This document shows positions 1 to 7,848 of a stretch of DNA of 64,000 bases, piece by piece. Numbering within the stretch: position 1 is the first letter of the stretch; each line of letters starts with the position of its first letter. The notes below the pieces were generated by a model. It saw only the letters and a program-made list of their open reading frames with translations, searched no databases and was not told the origin of the DNA. Location: positions 62,001 to 126,000 of the forward strand of contig DAOPQC010000008.1 of assembly GCA_035358815.1 (NCBI GenBank), given 5' to 3'. The DNA comes from Thermoanaerobaculales bacterium. Lineage in GTDB: Bacteria; Acidobacteriota; Thermoanaerobaculia; Thermoanaerobaculales; Sulfomarinibacteraceae. A program made the position numbers and the translations under genes.

Positions 1-879
1 GCCGGCGGACTCGCCCGAGTTCACCCCGACGTTGAACCCGGAGATGGAGGAGTCCGCGGATTCAAGGCGCCTGCGACACTCGGCGAGAAGCCGGTCGATG
101 GCGTTCTTCTCCGGCTGGTACAGATCGAAGTAGTCCGCCACGTGTCTCCGCGGCACGATCAGCGTGTGGCCCTCGGTCGCTGGGTATCCGTCCCTGACGG
201 CGAGCGCGAGCTCGGTCTCGGCCACAACTCGACCGCGAGGAGGATCGCAGAACGGGCAGCCCGCTTGACGATGGCTGTAGCTCGCGTGGACGGCAGCGAA
301 GTCGGTGTCGTCCCTGTCGCTCTTCTGCGAGTTGCAGGTCTCGCAGAGTGCCTGCATGTTCGCGGGGTCGTCGCTCCCCCCAACGTTCTTCGGCACGATG
401 TGGTCCACCTGTAGCTGGCGCTCCAGGCTGCTGACGCCGCACGCCTCACAGCGACCTCGCGCCCTGCGGATGATCTCGTACCGCAGGCTGCCGGAGATGT
501 ACCCTCTGTGCTTCCTCCGGTGCTGCCACGGAGCGATACCACGAACCTCGAGGTACTCGCACAGTTTCTTCTCGCACTCTGCGATGAGACTTTGCCGGTC
601 GTCGTCCGAGAGGTCCCGGAAGTCCTGAGTGAGCTGATAGTCGTCTCCGACCTTTTCGACAATTCCGTGGCTCCGGAGCACTCGGCCCGGCATGTTGTGG
701 ACGATCGTCTCGTAGTACTCGATCTGGCTCCTGTCCTGCTCCACGAACGCCTTGGCGATGGCCGTCTTCGATGCGCGCCCGCCGTTCTCCAACAGCACGC
801 GAAGCATCACGGGCTGGTAGATGTGCGACATGCGCATTCGCTCTGCGATGAACTCGTGGAGGCGATCGTACGAGCCCAT
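1..879 (-). CDS. HNH nuclease-HIT domain fusion protein (3' end beyond window)
   Basis: An open frame of 293 codons runs from ATG 879 to the left edge with no stop. Residues 1-125 are a charged helical region, perhaps a winged helix. Residues 137-190 form an HNH nuclease: C144 and C147, the VDHIVPKNVGG core with D159-H160, then C179 and C182. Residues 208-293 begin a HIT domain: CPFC at 208-211, EGHTLIVPRRH around H238, and GFNVGVNSGESAG at the edge. The catalytic HxHxH of HIT would follow outside the window. AAGGGGG lies eight bases before the ATG. Known: HNH cuts nucleic acid and HIT proteins hydrolyse or transfer nucleotides. Inference: a nucleic-acid-targeting protein, possibly defence-related. 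The two small minus-strand genes upstream may be co-transcribed. The domain calls are firm; the role is open. Confidence 0.85.
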   Translation of the reverse strand, partial: MGSYDRLHEFIAERMRMSHIYQPVMLRVLLENGGRASKTAIAKAFVEQDRSQIEYYETIVHNMPGRVLRSHGIVEKVGDDYQLTQDFRDLSDDDRQSLIAECEKKLCEYLEVRGIAPWQHRRKHRGYISGSLRYEIIRRARGRCEACGVSSLERQLQVDHIVPKNVGGSDDPANMQALCETCNSQKSDRDDTDFAAVHASYSHRQAGCPFCDPPRGRVVAETELALAVRDGYPATEGHTLIVPRRHVADYFDLYQPEKNAIDRLLAECRRRLESADSSISGFNVGVNSGESAG

Positions 880-969
880 TCTGGCCCCCTTGGAATCTCG
901 GTTCCTCTCAGTGGGGAGGATAGGCGGGCAGCCTCGGCACGTCACGCTCTTGAACTCGAACTGGGCGCT

Positions 970-1161
970 CTAAGCCTTCGGCGCATTCGTCCAGTCCTCT
1001 TGGTCAAGGACCTGCAGTTCGAGTTCTCGCTCCTTGCGCTGCAGCTCGGCGAGCTCCTCCACTCGCCGCTCCCCCTGCCGAGAGATCCGGCGAATCACGA
1101 TCGTCCACACCACCATCATGACGAGTAGCAGCGCGAGCACGATCAGGTTGGTGGTAGTCAC
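970..1161 (-). CDS. Small single-pass membrane protein with coiled-coil tail
   Basis: A 63-residue protein from a GTG at 1161; an in-frame ATG at 1221 would add 20 residues of arginine- and proline-rich sequence. The first 23 residues are one hydrophobic helix (NLIVLALLLVMMVVWTIVI), followed by a charged Glu/Arg/Gln heptad-like stretch (ISRQGERRVEELAELQRKE) that should form a cytoplasmic coiled coil. It lies between an unknown gene and the HNH-HIT fusion on the same strand. The start is uncertain because no strong ribosome site precedes either choice. No family is recognised. Confidence 0.5.
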   Translation of the reverse strand: MTTTNLIVLALLLVMMVVWTIVIRRISRQGERRVEELAELQRKERELELQVLDQEDWTNAPKA

Positions 1162-1263
1162 GCGGCGAGAGTAACACCTCGCCCCGGGTGGCTTCGGCGT
1201 TCTGGTGTTCCTCCACTTCACCGGCCATGTCGATATACCTGACCAGCAGGTGCTGCGCGAGAA

Positions 1264-1722
1264 CTACTGCACCGAGTTCTGAATCCCCTGCTCGATGGCC
1301 TCGAGCGCCTCGCGACGGAGTCGCTCGCGGACGGCGTGGGCGCGCTCGGGGCCGAAGTGAACGTACGTGGCGGCCATGGTCCAGAGGTACCAGGACATGG
1401 TCTCCTGATCGAACCGAATGAACTCCCTGAGGTCGATCGGGCCCTCCTGGATGATCAGGCGCGCAACGTCGTACGGGTACTTACCGTAGGTGCCTCCCCA
1501 GCCCAGATAGCACCCGGCCATGACCGGGTAGCGCAAAGCCTTGCGGATGACCTCGTAGACGATCTTGACCATCTCGTCTTCGGTCCTGACCCGGCCGTCC
1601 CAGAGCATGGGGTCGTTGTTACGCGCTTCCGGATCAGTGGGCAAGTCCTCGAAGATGGGACCGTCCGGGCCGTAAGAGACTAGGTGCCAACCGTCGTCCG
1701 GCTTCTTGGCGTCGTCACTCAT
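1264..1722 (-). CDS. Hypothetical protein, 152 aa
   Basis: A 152-residue soluble protein with AGGAGG seven bases before ATG 1722. It is acidic and rich in aromatic residues; a Trp/Tyr/Gly-rich centre (CYLGWGGTYGKYPYDVARL, residues ~70-89) and an amphipathic C-terminal helix are the clearest features. There is no signal peptide or membrane segment. It is the first gene of a minus-strand group of three that ends in the HNH-HIT fusion, and it is divergent from the LVIVD protein. I do not recognise the family. Confidence 0.6.
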   Translation of the reverse strand: MSDDAKKPDDGWHLVSYGPDGPIFEDLPTDPEARNNDPMLWDGRVRTEDEMVKIVYEVIRKALRYPVMAGCYLGWGGTYGKYPYDVARLIIQEGPIDLREFIRFDQETMSWYLWTMAATYVHFGPERAHAVRERLRREALEAIEQGIQNSVQ

Positions 1723-2106
1723 GGCTGCCTCCTTCGTGGTTGCGCCGCGGCCGCACGACGGGAGGAGGCGCCATCGCCATCGAGAAGGCCCGTCGACGAC
1801 GCGACGGGCCGAGAAGGCGATCTTCTGTCCGTTCGCGCTTTAGCGGCATTTGTTTATGGCGCCCGCAAGCTGCGATTCAAATCGGCGCCAACACTCACTA
1901 TACCACCGGTTGCATGCCCCGAATTGGGTTCTCCGGGCGCTTCCGCTCCGTTCCACTCCGATGCACCAAGTCCCAATATCCAACACACTCAGTTTCCACG
2001 TCTTGTATTCACTCATCGCGATTCGGGCACTTACCTTGCGTACGAGCTTGCCGTGTTGGTTTGGGAAGACGTCTATGTGCGACGATAGTCGTCGGAGGAA
2101 GTCCCA
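1723..2106. other. Divergent intergenic region, 384 bp
   Basis: This gap separates the minus-strand unknown gene from the LVIVD protein and must hold both promoters. It is AT-richer than its surroundings around 1845-2030. GGAGGAA ends just before ATG 2107. I saw no tRNA, terminator hairpin or convincing paired -35/-10 boxes. Reading frames across it lack ribosome sites and look like chance. Confidence 0.4.
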
Positions 2107-5100
2107 ATGCGCGCCAACTTGATGTTGGCTTGTCTGATCGTTGTGTTTGTCTCGGCAGTGGCCGCTCCCTCAGCCGACTGCTTGGAGCTAGTGGGTCGCT
2201 GGCCGTACGGACCTGCGTACGCCGTCGCGGCTTCCGGCGACTATGCCTACTTTGGCAGCGGCACGGCGCTGATGGTGGCGAACATCTCCAACCCGGCGGC
2301 GCCGCAGGTGGTAGGCGACGTGACGTTGCCTGGCGTGGTGTACAGCGTCGCGGTGTCGGGGGAGTACGCGTACATGGCGACCTACGATGCAGGCCTTCGC
2401 GTGATCGACGTGAGCATACCCTCGGCGCCGGTAGAGGTTGGGTATGTCGCCACGCCGGGTGAAGCTTGGGGCGTCGCGGTGTCGGGCGACTACGCGTACA
2501 TGGCGACCTACGATGCAGGCCTTCGCGTGATCGACGTGAGCATACCCTCGGCGCCGGTAGAGGTTGGGTATGTCGCCACGCCGGGTTTCGCCCGTAGCGT
2601 CGCGGTGTCGGGCGGTTACGCGTACGTCGCGACTGGGTATTCTGGCCTTCGCGTGATCGACGTGAGCATACCCTCGGCGCCGGTGGAGGTTGGGTTTGTC
2701 GACACGCCGGGTGATGCCGGGGGCGTTGCGGTGTCGGGCGGTTACGCGTACGTCGCGGATTCCGGGGCGGGACTTCGTGTGATCGACGTGAGTGTGGCAT
2801 CAGCGCCCGTGGAGGTGGGGTTTGTCGACACGCCGGGTTTCGCCCGTAGCGTCGCGGTGTCGGGCGGTTACGGGTACGTCGCGGATACATCGACGAGACT
2901 TCGTGTGATCGACGTGAGTGTGGCATCGGCGCCGGTGGAGGTTGGGTTTGTCCGCACGCCGGGGTTGGCCTTCGGCGTCGCGGTGTCGGGCGGTTACGCG
3001 TACGTCGCGAATAGAGAGGCGGGACTTCGCGTGCTCGACGTGAGCGTGGCATCGGCGCCGGTGGAGGTTGGGTTTGTCGACACGCCGGCTTACGCCGAGG
3101 GCGTCGCGGTCGCTGGCGGCTACGCTTACGTCGCGGGCAGATACGACGGACTTCGCGTGCTCGACGTGAGTGTGGCATCGGCACCGGTGGAGGTTGGGTT
3201 TGTCGGCCCGCGGAGAACGGCCGACACCCTCGGCGTCGCGGTGTCGGGCGGTTATGCGTACTTCGCGGACAACACGGCGGGCCTGCGGGTGATCGACGTG
3301 AGTGTGGCATCGGCGCCCGTGGAGGTGGGGTTTGTCGACACGCCGGGTTGGGCCGAGGGCGTCGCGGTGTCGGGCGGTTACGCGTACGTCGCGGACCACG
3401 ACCGGGGTCTCCGGGTGATCGACGTGAGCGTGGCATCGGCGCCGGTGGAAGTTGGGTTTGTCGAGATGCCGGGTTGGGCCACTGCCGTCGCAGTGTCGGG
3501 AGCCTACGCGTACGTAGCCGCTGGCGGCCTTGCAGTGATCGACGTGAGCGTGGCATCGGCGCCGGTGGAAGTTGGGTTTGTCGAGATGCCGGGTATCGCC
3601 CACGGCGTTGCGGTGTCGGGCGGTTACGCGTACGTCGCGGATGGCTGGGCGGGACTTCGTGTGATCGATGTGAGCATACCCTCGGCGCCGGTGGAGGTCG
3701 GGTTTGTCGACACGCCGGGGGAGGCCGAGGGCGTCGCAGTGTCGGGCGATTATGCATATGTAGGGGACAGCCACGAGGGTCTTCGTGTGATCGATGTGAG
3801 CATACCCTCGGCGCCGGTGGAGGTCGGGTTTGTCCGCACGCCGGGGTTGGCCTTCGGCGTCGCGGTTTCGGGCGGCCATGTCTACCTCGCGGACCAAGAC
3901 GCTGGTCTCGCCGTGTTCGCCGATACTGCACCTCCCTCAGTATCAAACACGACGGTTACGCCTTCGTCGGGGTATCCAAGCACGATGTTCCTGATCCAGT
4001 CGACGGTGACTGATGAATCTGGCGTTGAGAGTGTTACGGCGATGATCCGTAAGGTGGAAGGGGGATACGTTCAGGAGTTGCCGATGACGCCGGCGGGGGG
4101 TGACGAATATGCGGCCACGTTTGACTCGACCGCAGCGCCCTCTGGCGCCTACGTGGTGGATATTTTGGCGGTCGATTCGAGTCCGTACGCGAATCAGCAG
4201 ACAGTAACGGCGGTGGCGGGGTTTGATGTGGACCTGCCGCTGCCGGGGGCATTCGGCAAGGTCGCTCCGGCCGATGGCGCTACCGGGCAGCCCATCGACC
4301 TCACCCTGAGCTGGGGCGAGAGCACGCACGCCGCCAGCTATGAGTACTGCATCGACGCGACTGCCAACAGCACCTGCGACGGGATGTGGACCAGTGTGGG
4401 CGCCGGCACCAGCACGAACATCACCGGTCTTGACTACGAGACCACCTACTCGTGGCAGGTGCGGGCGGTCAACACGAGTGGCTCGACCCAGGCCAACGGC
4501 GGCACGTGGTGGACCTTCACCACGCTGCCGTTGCCGGGCGCCTTCTCGAAGCTCACCCCAGCCGACGGCGCGACCAACCAGCCCGCCAGCCTGACCCTGA
4601 CCTGGGGCACGAGCGCCGACGCGAGCAGCTACGAGTACTGCGTCGACCTGACCAACAACAACGCCTGCGACGGGTCCTGGACCACAGTGGGCTCCGGCAC
4701 CAGCGCCGTCCTCAGCGGTCTCAGCTGGGTCACGACGTACTGGTGGCAGGTCCGGGCCGTCAACGCTCAGGGGTCGACCCAGGCCAACAACGGCGCATGG
4801 TGGCACTTCACCACCGAGAATCAGCCGCTGCCGGGCGCTTTCTCGAAGCTTACCCCGGCCGATGGCGCCACCGGCCAGCCCGTCAGCCTCAGCCTGACCT
4901 GGGGCACGAGCACCGACGCCGCCAGCTACGAATGCTGCATCGACACGACTGACAACAACGCCTGCGATTCCCTCTGGTTTAGCGTCGGCCTCGTCACCAG
5001 CACCGAGGTGACAGGCCTCACGGAGTGGACCGCTTACTACTGGCAGGTCCGAGCGGTCAACACCACCGGCTCAACCGATGCCGACGGCGGCACCTGGTGG

Positions 5101-5181
5101 TCGTTCGTCACTACTCCGTACCTGTTCGGCGACAGCTTCGAATCAGGTGACACGTCGCGATGGTCGGCGACGGTGCCATAG
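2107..5181 (+). CDS. Exported LVIVD-repeat beta-propeller protein with FnIII-like modules
   Basis: A 1024-residue exported protein. Residues 1-25 are a signal peptide (MRANLMLACLIVVFVSAVAA). Residues ~30-605 hold 14 tandem repeats of about 42 residues with the pattern VAVSGGYAYVA..GLRVIDVS.PSAPVEVG, which is the LVIVD repeat expected to close into beta-propellers. An Ig-like region follows (~610-710). Three copies of a ~95-residue fibronectin-III-like module (LTPADGAT...TW...TTYWWQVRAVN) occupy ~712-1000. The C terminus is FGDSFESGDTSRWSATVP, shared with three other exported proteins in this window. GGAGGAA precedes the start. Likely a cell-surface or outer-membrane-associated binding protein; the ligand is unknown. 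Confidence 0.9.
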   Translation: MRANLMLACLIVVFVSAVAAPSADCLELVGRWPYGPAYAVAASGDYAYFGSGTALMVANISNPAAPQVVGDVTLPGVVYSVAVSGEYAYMATYDAGLRVIDVSIPSAPVEVGYVATPGEAWGVAVSGDYAYMATYDAGLRVIDVSIPSAPVEVGYVATPGFARSVAVSGGYAYVATGYSGLRVIDVSIPSAPVEVGFVDTPGDAGGVAVSGGYAYVADSGAGLRVIDVSVASAPVEVGFVDTPGFARSVAVSGGYGYVADTSTRLRVIDVSVASAPVEVGFVRTPGLAFGVAVSGGYAYVANREAGLRVLDVSVASAPVEVGFVDTPAYAEGVAVAGGYAYVAGRYDGLRVLDVSVASAPVEVGFVGPRRTADTLGVAVSGGYAYFADNTAGLRVIDVSVASAPVEVGFVDTPGWAEGVAVSGGYAYVADHDRGLRVIDVSVASAPVEVGFVEMPGWATAVAVSGAYAYVAAGGLAVIDVSVASAPVEVGFVEMPGIAHGVAVSGGYAYVADGWAGLRVIDVSIPSAPVEVGFVDTPGEAEGVAVSGDYAYVGDSHEGLRVIDVSIPSAPVEVGFVRTPGLAFGVAVSGGHVYLADQDAGLAVFADTAPPSVSNTTVTPSSGYPSTMFLIQSTVTDESGVESVTAMIRKVEGGYVQELPMTPAGGDEYAATFDSTAAPSGAYVVDILAVDSSPYANQQTVTAVAGFDVDLPLPGAFGKVAPADGATGQPIDLTLSWGESTHAASYEYCIDATANSTCDGMWTSVGAGTSTNITGLDYETTYSWQVRAVNTSGSTQANGGTWWTFTTLPLPGAFSKLTPADGATNQPASLTLTWGTSADASSYEYCVDLTNNNACDGSWTTVGSGTSAVLSGLSWVTTYWWQVRAVNAQGSTQANNGAWWHFTTENQPLPGAFSKLTPADGATGQPVSLSLTWGTSTDAASYECCIDTTDNNACDSLWFSVGLVTSTEVTGLTEWTAYYWQVRAVNTTGSTDADGGTWWSFVTTPYLFGDSFESGDTSRWSATVP
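2215..3925 (+). repeat. Tandem ~126-bp coding repeats (14 units)
   Basis: These units encode the LVIVD repeats. Neighbouring units are nearly identical at DNA level: the unit around 2341-2460 recurs at 2467-2586, including silent positions, and the stretch at 3420-3475 recurs at 3540-3595. Such identity points to recent expansion or gene conversion. The array is coding throughout. Confidence 0.85.
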
Positions 5182-5312
5182 GCACTCATGGAAATCGGCG
5201 GGTCTCGAGCCCAGGCACCGGCATCTGTTGAGCTTGGTGTAGTTGTTAATGTCTGTAGTGAACACAGCGCAATTCCGCGCCGAATCGGCCATGGCACGAC
5301 CTGGAGATACCC

Positions 5313-6881
5313 ATGAGACTGGCGATCGGTGTCACCCTCGTCATCATTGCACTTCTGCCAAGTGGTGCCACTGCTCAAGTGCCACAAGTCGAACGCGAGG
5401 CACTCATTGCCTTCTACTACGCGACAGGTGGTCCGAACTGGATCGACGACGATGGCTGGCTTGGTCCGGTCGGCACGGAGTGTAACTGGCTCGGCGTCGA
5501 CTGTTTCACATTCTTCGACAACTACGTGGTGGGTCTCTATCTAGAATCCAACAACCTGAACGGATATGTTCCGCCGCAGATTGCCGACCTTGGGAATCTG
5601 GGGACTCTGCAATTGTCCGACAACAGTGTCACGTCCCTCCCGCCGGAGATCGGCAGCCTCAGTGAACTCCGGTCCGTCTATCTGGACGGAAACCCGATTA
5701 CCTCCCTGCCCGCCGAGTTCTGGACACTAGGCGTCACTGATCTTGACCTGTCGCGTACCCAGCTCGGTTCTTTGCCAGCTGAGATCGGTCAGTTCACGTC
5801 GTTGTTCAGCCTCTACGTCGAGGAGATGCAACTCACGGCACTCCCAGAGACAATTGGTAACCTAATCCATTTGTACAGACTTCACGCAGCAGGCAACAAC
5901 TTGGCGTCGCTACCCGCCTCGATTGGGGACCTGGCGTCACTCTACGAACTCGACGTCAGCCAAAACCAGCTGACCGCGTTGCCCCTCACCATTGGGCAGC
6001 TGCAGGTTCTTTATGAGCTGCATCTGGAGAGGAACAAGATACTCACGCTACCCCATGAGATTGGCGACACAACCAACCTTCGTCGTCTGTACGCGTCACA
6101 CAACCGCCTGTCGGCGCTTCCACCCGAAATCGGGAATCTCGCACTGTACACACTCGAGGTTTCGTCAAATCGAATCACCACGTTTCCATCCGAGATTGCT
6201 GACTGTCCTGTAAGCACTCTCGACGTGTGGTGGAACGGTATCTACGCCGACGATCCTGCACTCTGGGGCTGGCTTGGCCAACGCCAACCGAACTGGGAGG
6301 AGACTCAGACCGTTCCCCCCTCATCGGTCAGTTTCAGTCTCATCACCGACCACACACTGATGATGGAGTGGTGGCCTATCGAGTATGTTTTTGTTGACGG
6401 TGGCTTTGAGGTCTTAGTCCGCGAGTCGTCAGCCAGCCAGTGGGTCACCGCCGGCTGGACGCCAGACAGGTACGTCACCGAGTTTCCAGTTGTAGGGCTA
6501 ACACCAGGGGTGGCCTATGACGTGGCGGTGCGGTCTTTCACTCCTGCTCACCCAAACAACTCCAACGACATCATCTCGGAATTGAGCGTCCCTGTTACCG
6601 CAACAACGTCAACGAGCGGATGCGAAATGCCGGTCATTAGCCAGTCAGGGGGCAATCCGACCACTCTGACAGCTCCAGCGGGAGCCGCGTTCTACCTGTG
6701 GAACACGGGAGAAACAACACAGTCGATCCTGGTTCAGCCTGTGGACCCCACCTGGTATTGGGTGACCGTGTACGACGGCGGCTGCCAGGAGTCTGCGAGC
6801 GTTCTGGTAGACGGCGTGACCATGTTCACCGATGACTTCGAGTCCGGCGACACATCTGCGTGGTCCGGGACGGTGCCGTAG
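5313..6881 (+). CDS. Exported leucine-rich-repeat protein
   Basis: A 522-residue exported protein. The signal peptide is MRLAIGVTLVIIALLPSGATA. A plant-type LRR N-cap follows (ALIAFYYATGGPNW...WLG...CNWLGVDC), then about ten 23-residue repeats of the form L..L.L..N.LT.LP..IG.L (residues ~65-300). A fibronectin-like domain (~335-425) and a second Ig-like domain (~430-500) precede the C-terminal FTDDFESGDTSAWSGTVP. Codon use is less GC-biased than in the chromosome to the right, which suggests transfer. It follows the LVIVD gene by 131 bp and shares its C-terminal motif, so both probably use the same sorting route. Probably a surface protein-binding scaffold. Confidence 0.88.
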   Translation: MRLAIGVTLVIIALLPSGATAQVPQVEREALIAFYYATGGPNWIDDDGWLGPVGTECNWLGVDCFTFFDNYVVGLYLESNNLNGYVPPQIADLGNLGTLQLSDNSVTSLPPEIGSLSELRSVYLDGNPITSLPAEFWTLGVTDLDLSRTQLGSLPAEIGQFTSLFSLYVEEMQLTALPETIGNLIHLYRLHAAGNNLASLPASIGDLASLYELDVSQNQLTALPLTIGQLQVLYELHLERNKILTLPHEIGDTTNLRRLYASHNRLSALPPEIGNLALYTLEVSSNRITTFPSEIADCPVSTLDVWWNGIYADDPALWGWLGQRQPNWEETQTVPPSSVSFSLITDHTLMMEWWPIEYVFVDGGFEVLVRESSASQWVTAGWTPDRYVTEFPVVGLTPGVAYDVAVRSFTPAHPNNSNDIISELSVPVTATTSTSGCEMPVISQSGGNPTTLTAPAGAAFYLWNTGETTQSILVQPVDPTWYWVTVYDGGCQESASVLVDGVTMFTDDFESGDTSAWSGTVP

Positions 6882-6908
6882 GTGACGCGCGAGGGGTGCC
6901 GCCACCAC

Positions 6909-6930
6909 GAGGTCAACAATTGTTGACCTC
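6909..6930. repeat. 22-bp perfect palindrome
   Basis: GAGGTCAACAA is followed directly by its exact reverse complement with no loop. It sits between the convergent LRR and terminase-like genes. There is no T-run, so a protein-binding dyad is as likely as a terminator. Confidence 0.6.
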
Positions 6931-6953
6931 AGGCCACCCGACTCGGGGAGCTA

Positions 6954-7388
6954 TCATTCCTTGTCGACGGACTCTACCTTCTCAGCATCCACAACATCGT
7001 CGCGGCCCGGTCCGAGCCGGGGGTCCGTGGCACGGTGAAGCACGACCACAACCTCCCTCGGGTGATCCTGCTCGACCGTCACCTTCTCACCGTAGATGTG
7101 GGCCCTGCGGTGGCGAAGCAGGAAGATGTTGTTGACTGGCTGCTTGCCCGCGAGAGCATTCTCGAAGACTACTTGCTCGACGGCGTCGAGGCACTGCTCG
7201 ACGATTTCATCCCAGGCCGCCGCGAACTCTGGATCGGACTGCCGCAGCTTGTAGAGGCTGGTGCGGTTCCGGCCGATCGCCTCCGCGGCCTTCGAGACGT
7301 TGAACGTCGTCCTTAGGACTTCAAGGAACTTCTTGCGCTCCTTTGCTGTAATCGCCGTGCCTTGCCTCGGCTTCAACGCTTTCGACAT
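6954..7388 (-). CDS. Phage terminase small subunit-like HTH protein
   Basis: A 144-residue protein from ATG 7388, with GGAGG eight bases upstream; this start is better than the in-frame ATG at 7406, which has no ribosome site. Residues 15-60 form a helix-turn-helix of the kind seen in terminase small subunits (NVSKAAEAIGRNRTSLYKLR, then DPEFAAAWDE). The C-terminal half is charged. Known: such proteins recognise packaging sites in phages. No large terminase, portal or capsid gene is visible here, so the gene may be a satellite-type or orphan homologue. It is the leftmost recognisable gene of the replication module. Confidence 0.65.
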   Translation of the reverse strand: MSKALKPRQGTAITAKERKKFLEVLRTTFNVSKAAEAIGRNRTSLYKLRQSDPEFAAAWDEIVEQCLDAVEQVVFENALAGKQPVNNIFLLRHRRAHIYGEKVTVEQDHPREVVVVLHRATDPRLGPGRDDVVDAEKVESVDKE

Positions 7389-7440
7389 TAGAAAAACCTC
7401 CAACATGGTGTTCTAGCTGCGCGTACCTCCTCACGATGAC

Positions 7441-7465
7441 GGTGGGTCCCCGCAGAGGGGCCCAC
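7441..7465. repeat. Inverted repeat downstream of Cys-rich gene
   Basis: GTGGGTCCCC pairs with GGGGCCCAC around a 5-nt loop, with one bulged base. It lies 33 bp beyond the stop of the minus-strand replication genes and could end their transcription, but no T-run follows. Confidence 0.35.
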
Positions 7466-7497
7466 ATCCCGGTACAGGCGCGGTCCAAAAGAACCGC

Positions 7498-7848
7498 TCA
7501 CGTGACCACCTCCTCCAAGATGGTCTCACCCGACCCTCGAAGGGCACCGTCCAGTTGAGCCCTGATCTTCTCCTCTGCTGCGTGAGCGATGGCGCGCCCC
7601 AGTCTTGCGTGACACGTTGAACATGTAGCGTACAAGGCGCCGGCGAATAACCGCCCATCGGAACGCCGGAACAGGACTGCCACGTCCCTTGTCACCAGCC
7701 ACAGAGCTAAGACATTGGGTCGTTCGGAATCGCAGACTGCACAGCGTGTCGGGTACGCGATGACGCAGTAGCAGGGTGCGGCGAAAACGCTAGTCGCATA
7801 GTCCTTGAGCACGGACACGTACTTCTGAATCACACGGTCTTCCATCAA
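7498..7848 (-). CDS. Small Cys-rich (zinc-ribbon-like) protein
   Basis: A 116-residue protein whose ATG overlaps the stop of the upstream polymerase fusion (ATGA), so translation is coupled. Two Cys pairs (CAVC near residue 36 and CSTC near residue 76) look like a split zinc ribbon, and the C-terminal 30 residues form a charged helix. Its position suggests an accessory factor for the replication protein. No named family is recognised. Confidence 0.6.
   Translation of the reverse strand: MMEDRVIQKYVSVLKDYATSVFAAPCYCVIAYPTRCAVCDSERPNVLALWLVTRDVAVLFRRSDGRLFAGALYATCSTCHARLGRAIAHAAEEKIRAQLDGALRGSGETILEEVVT

Noticed and set aside
2215..3925. Possible CRISPR array because of regular repeats
   Set aside because: The repeats are 126-bp coding units with no unique spacers and no cas genes nearby.
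2009..3946. 645-codon minus-strand open frame opposite the LVIVD gene
   Set aside because: It mirrors the repeats of the plus-strand gene, is almost all Arg/Pro/Thr/Ser, and has no start context or domain.
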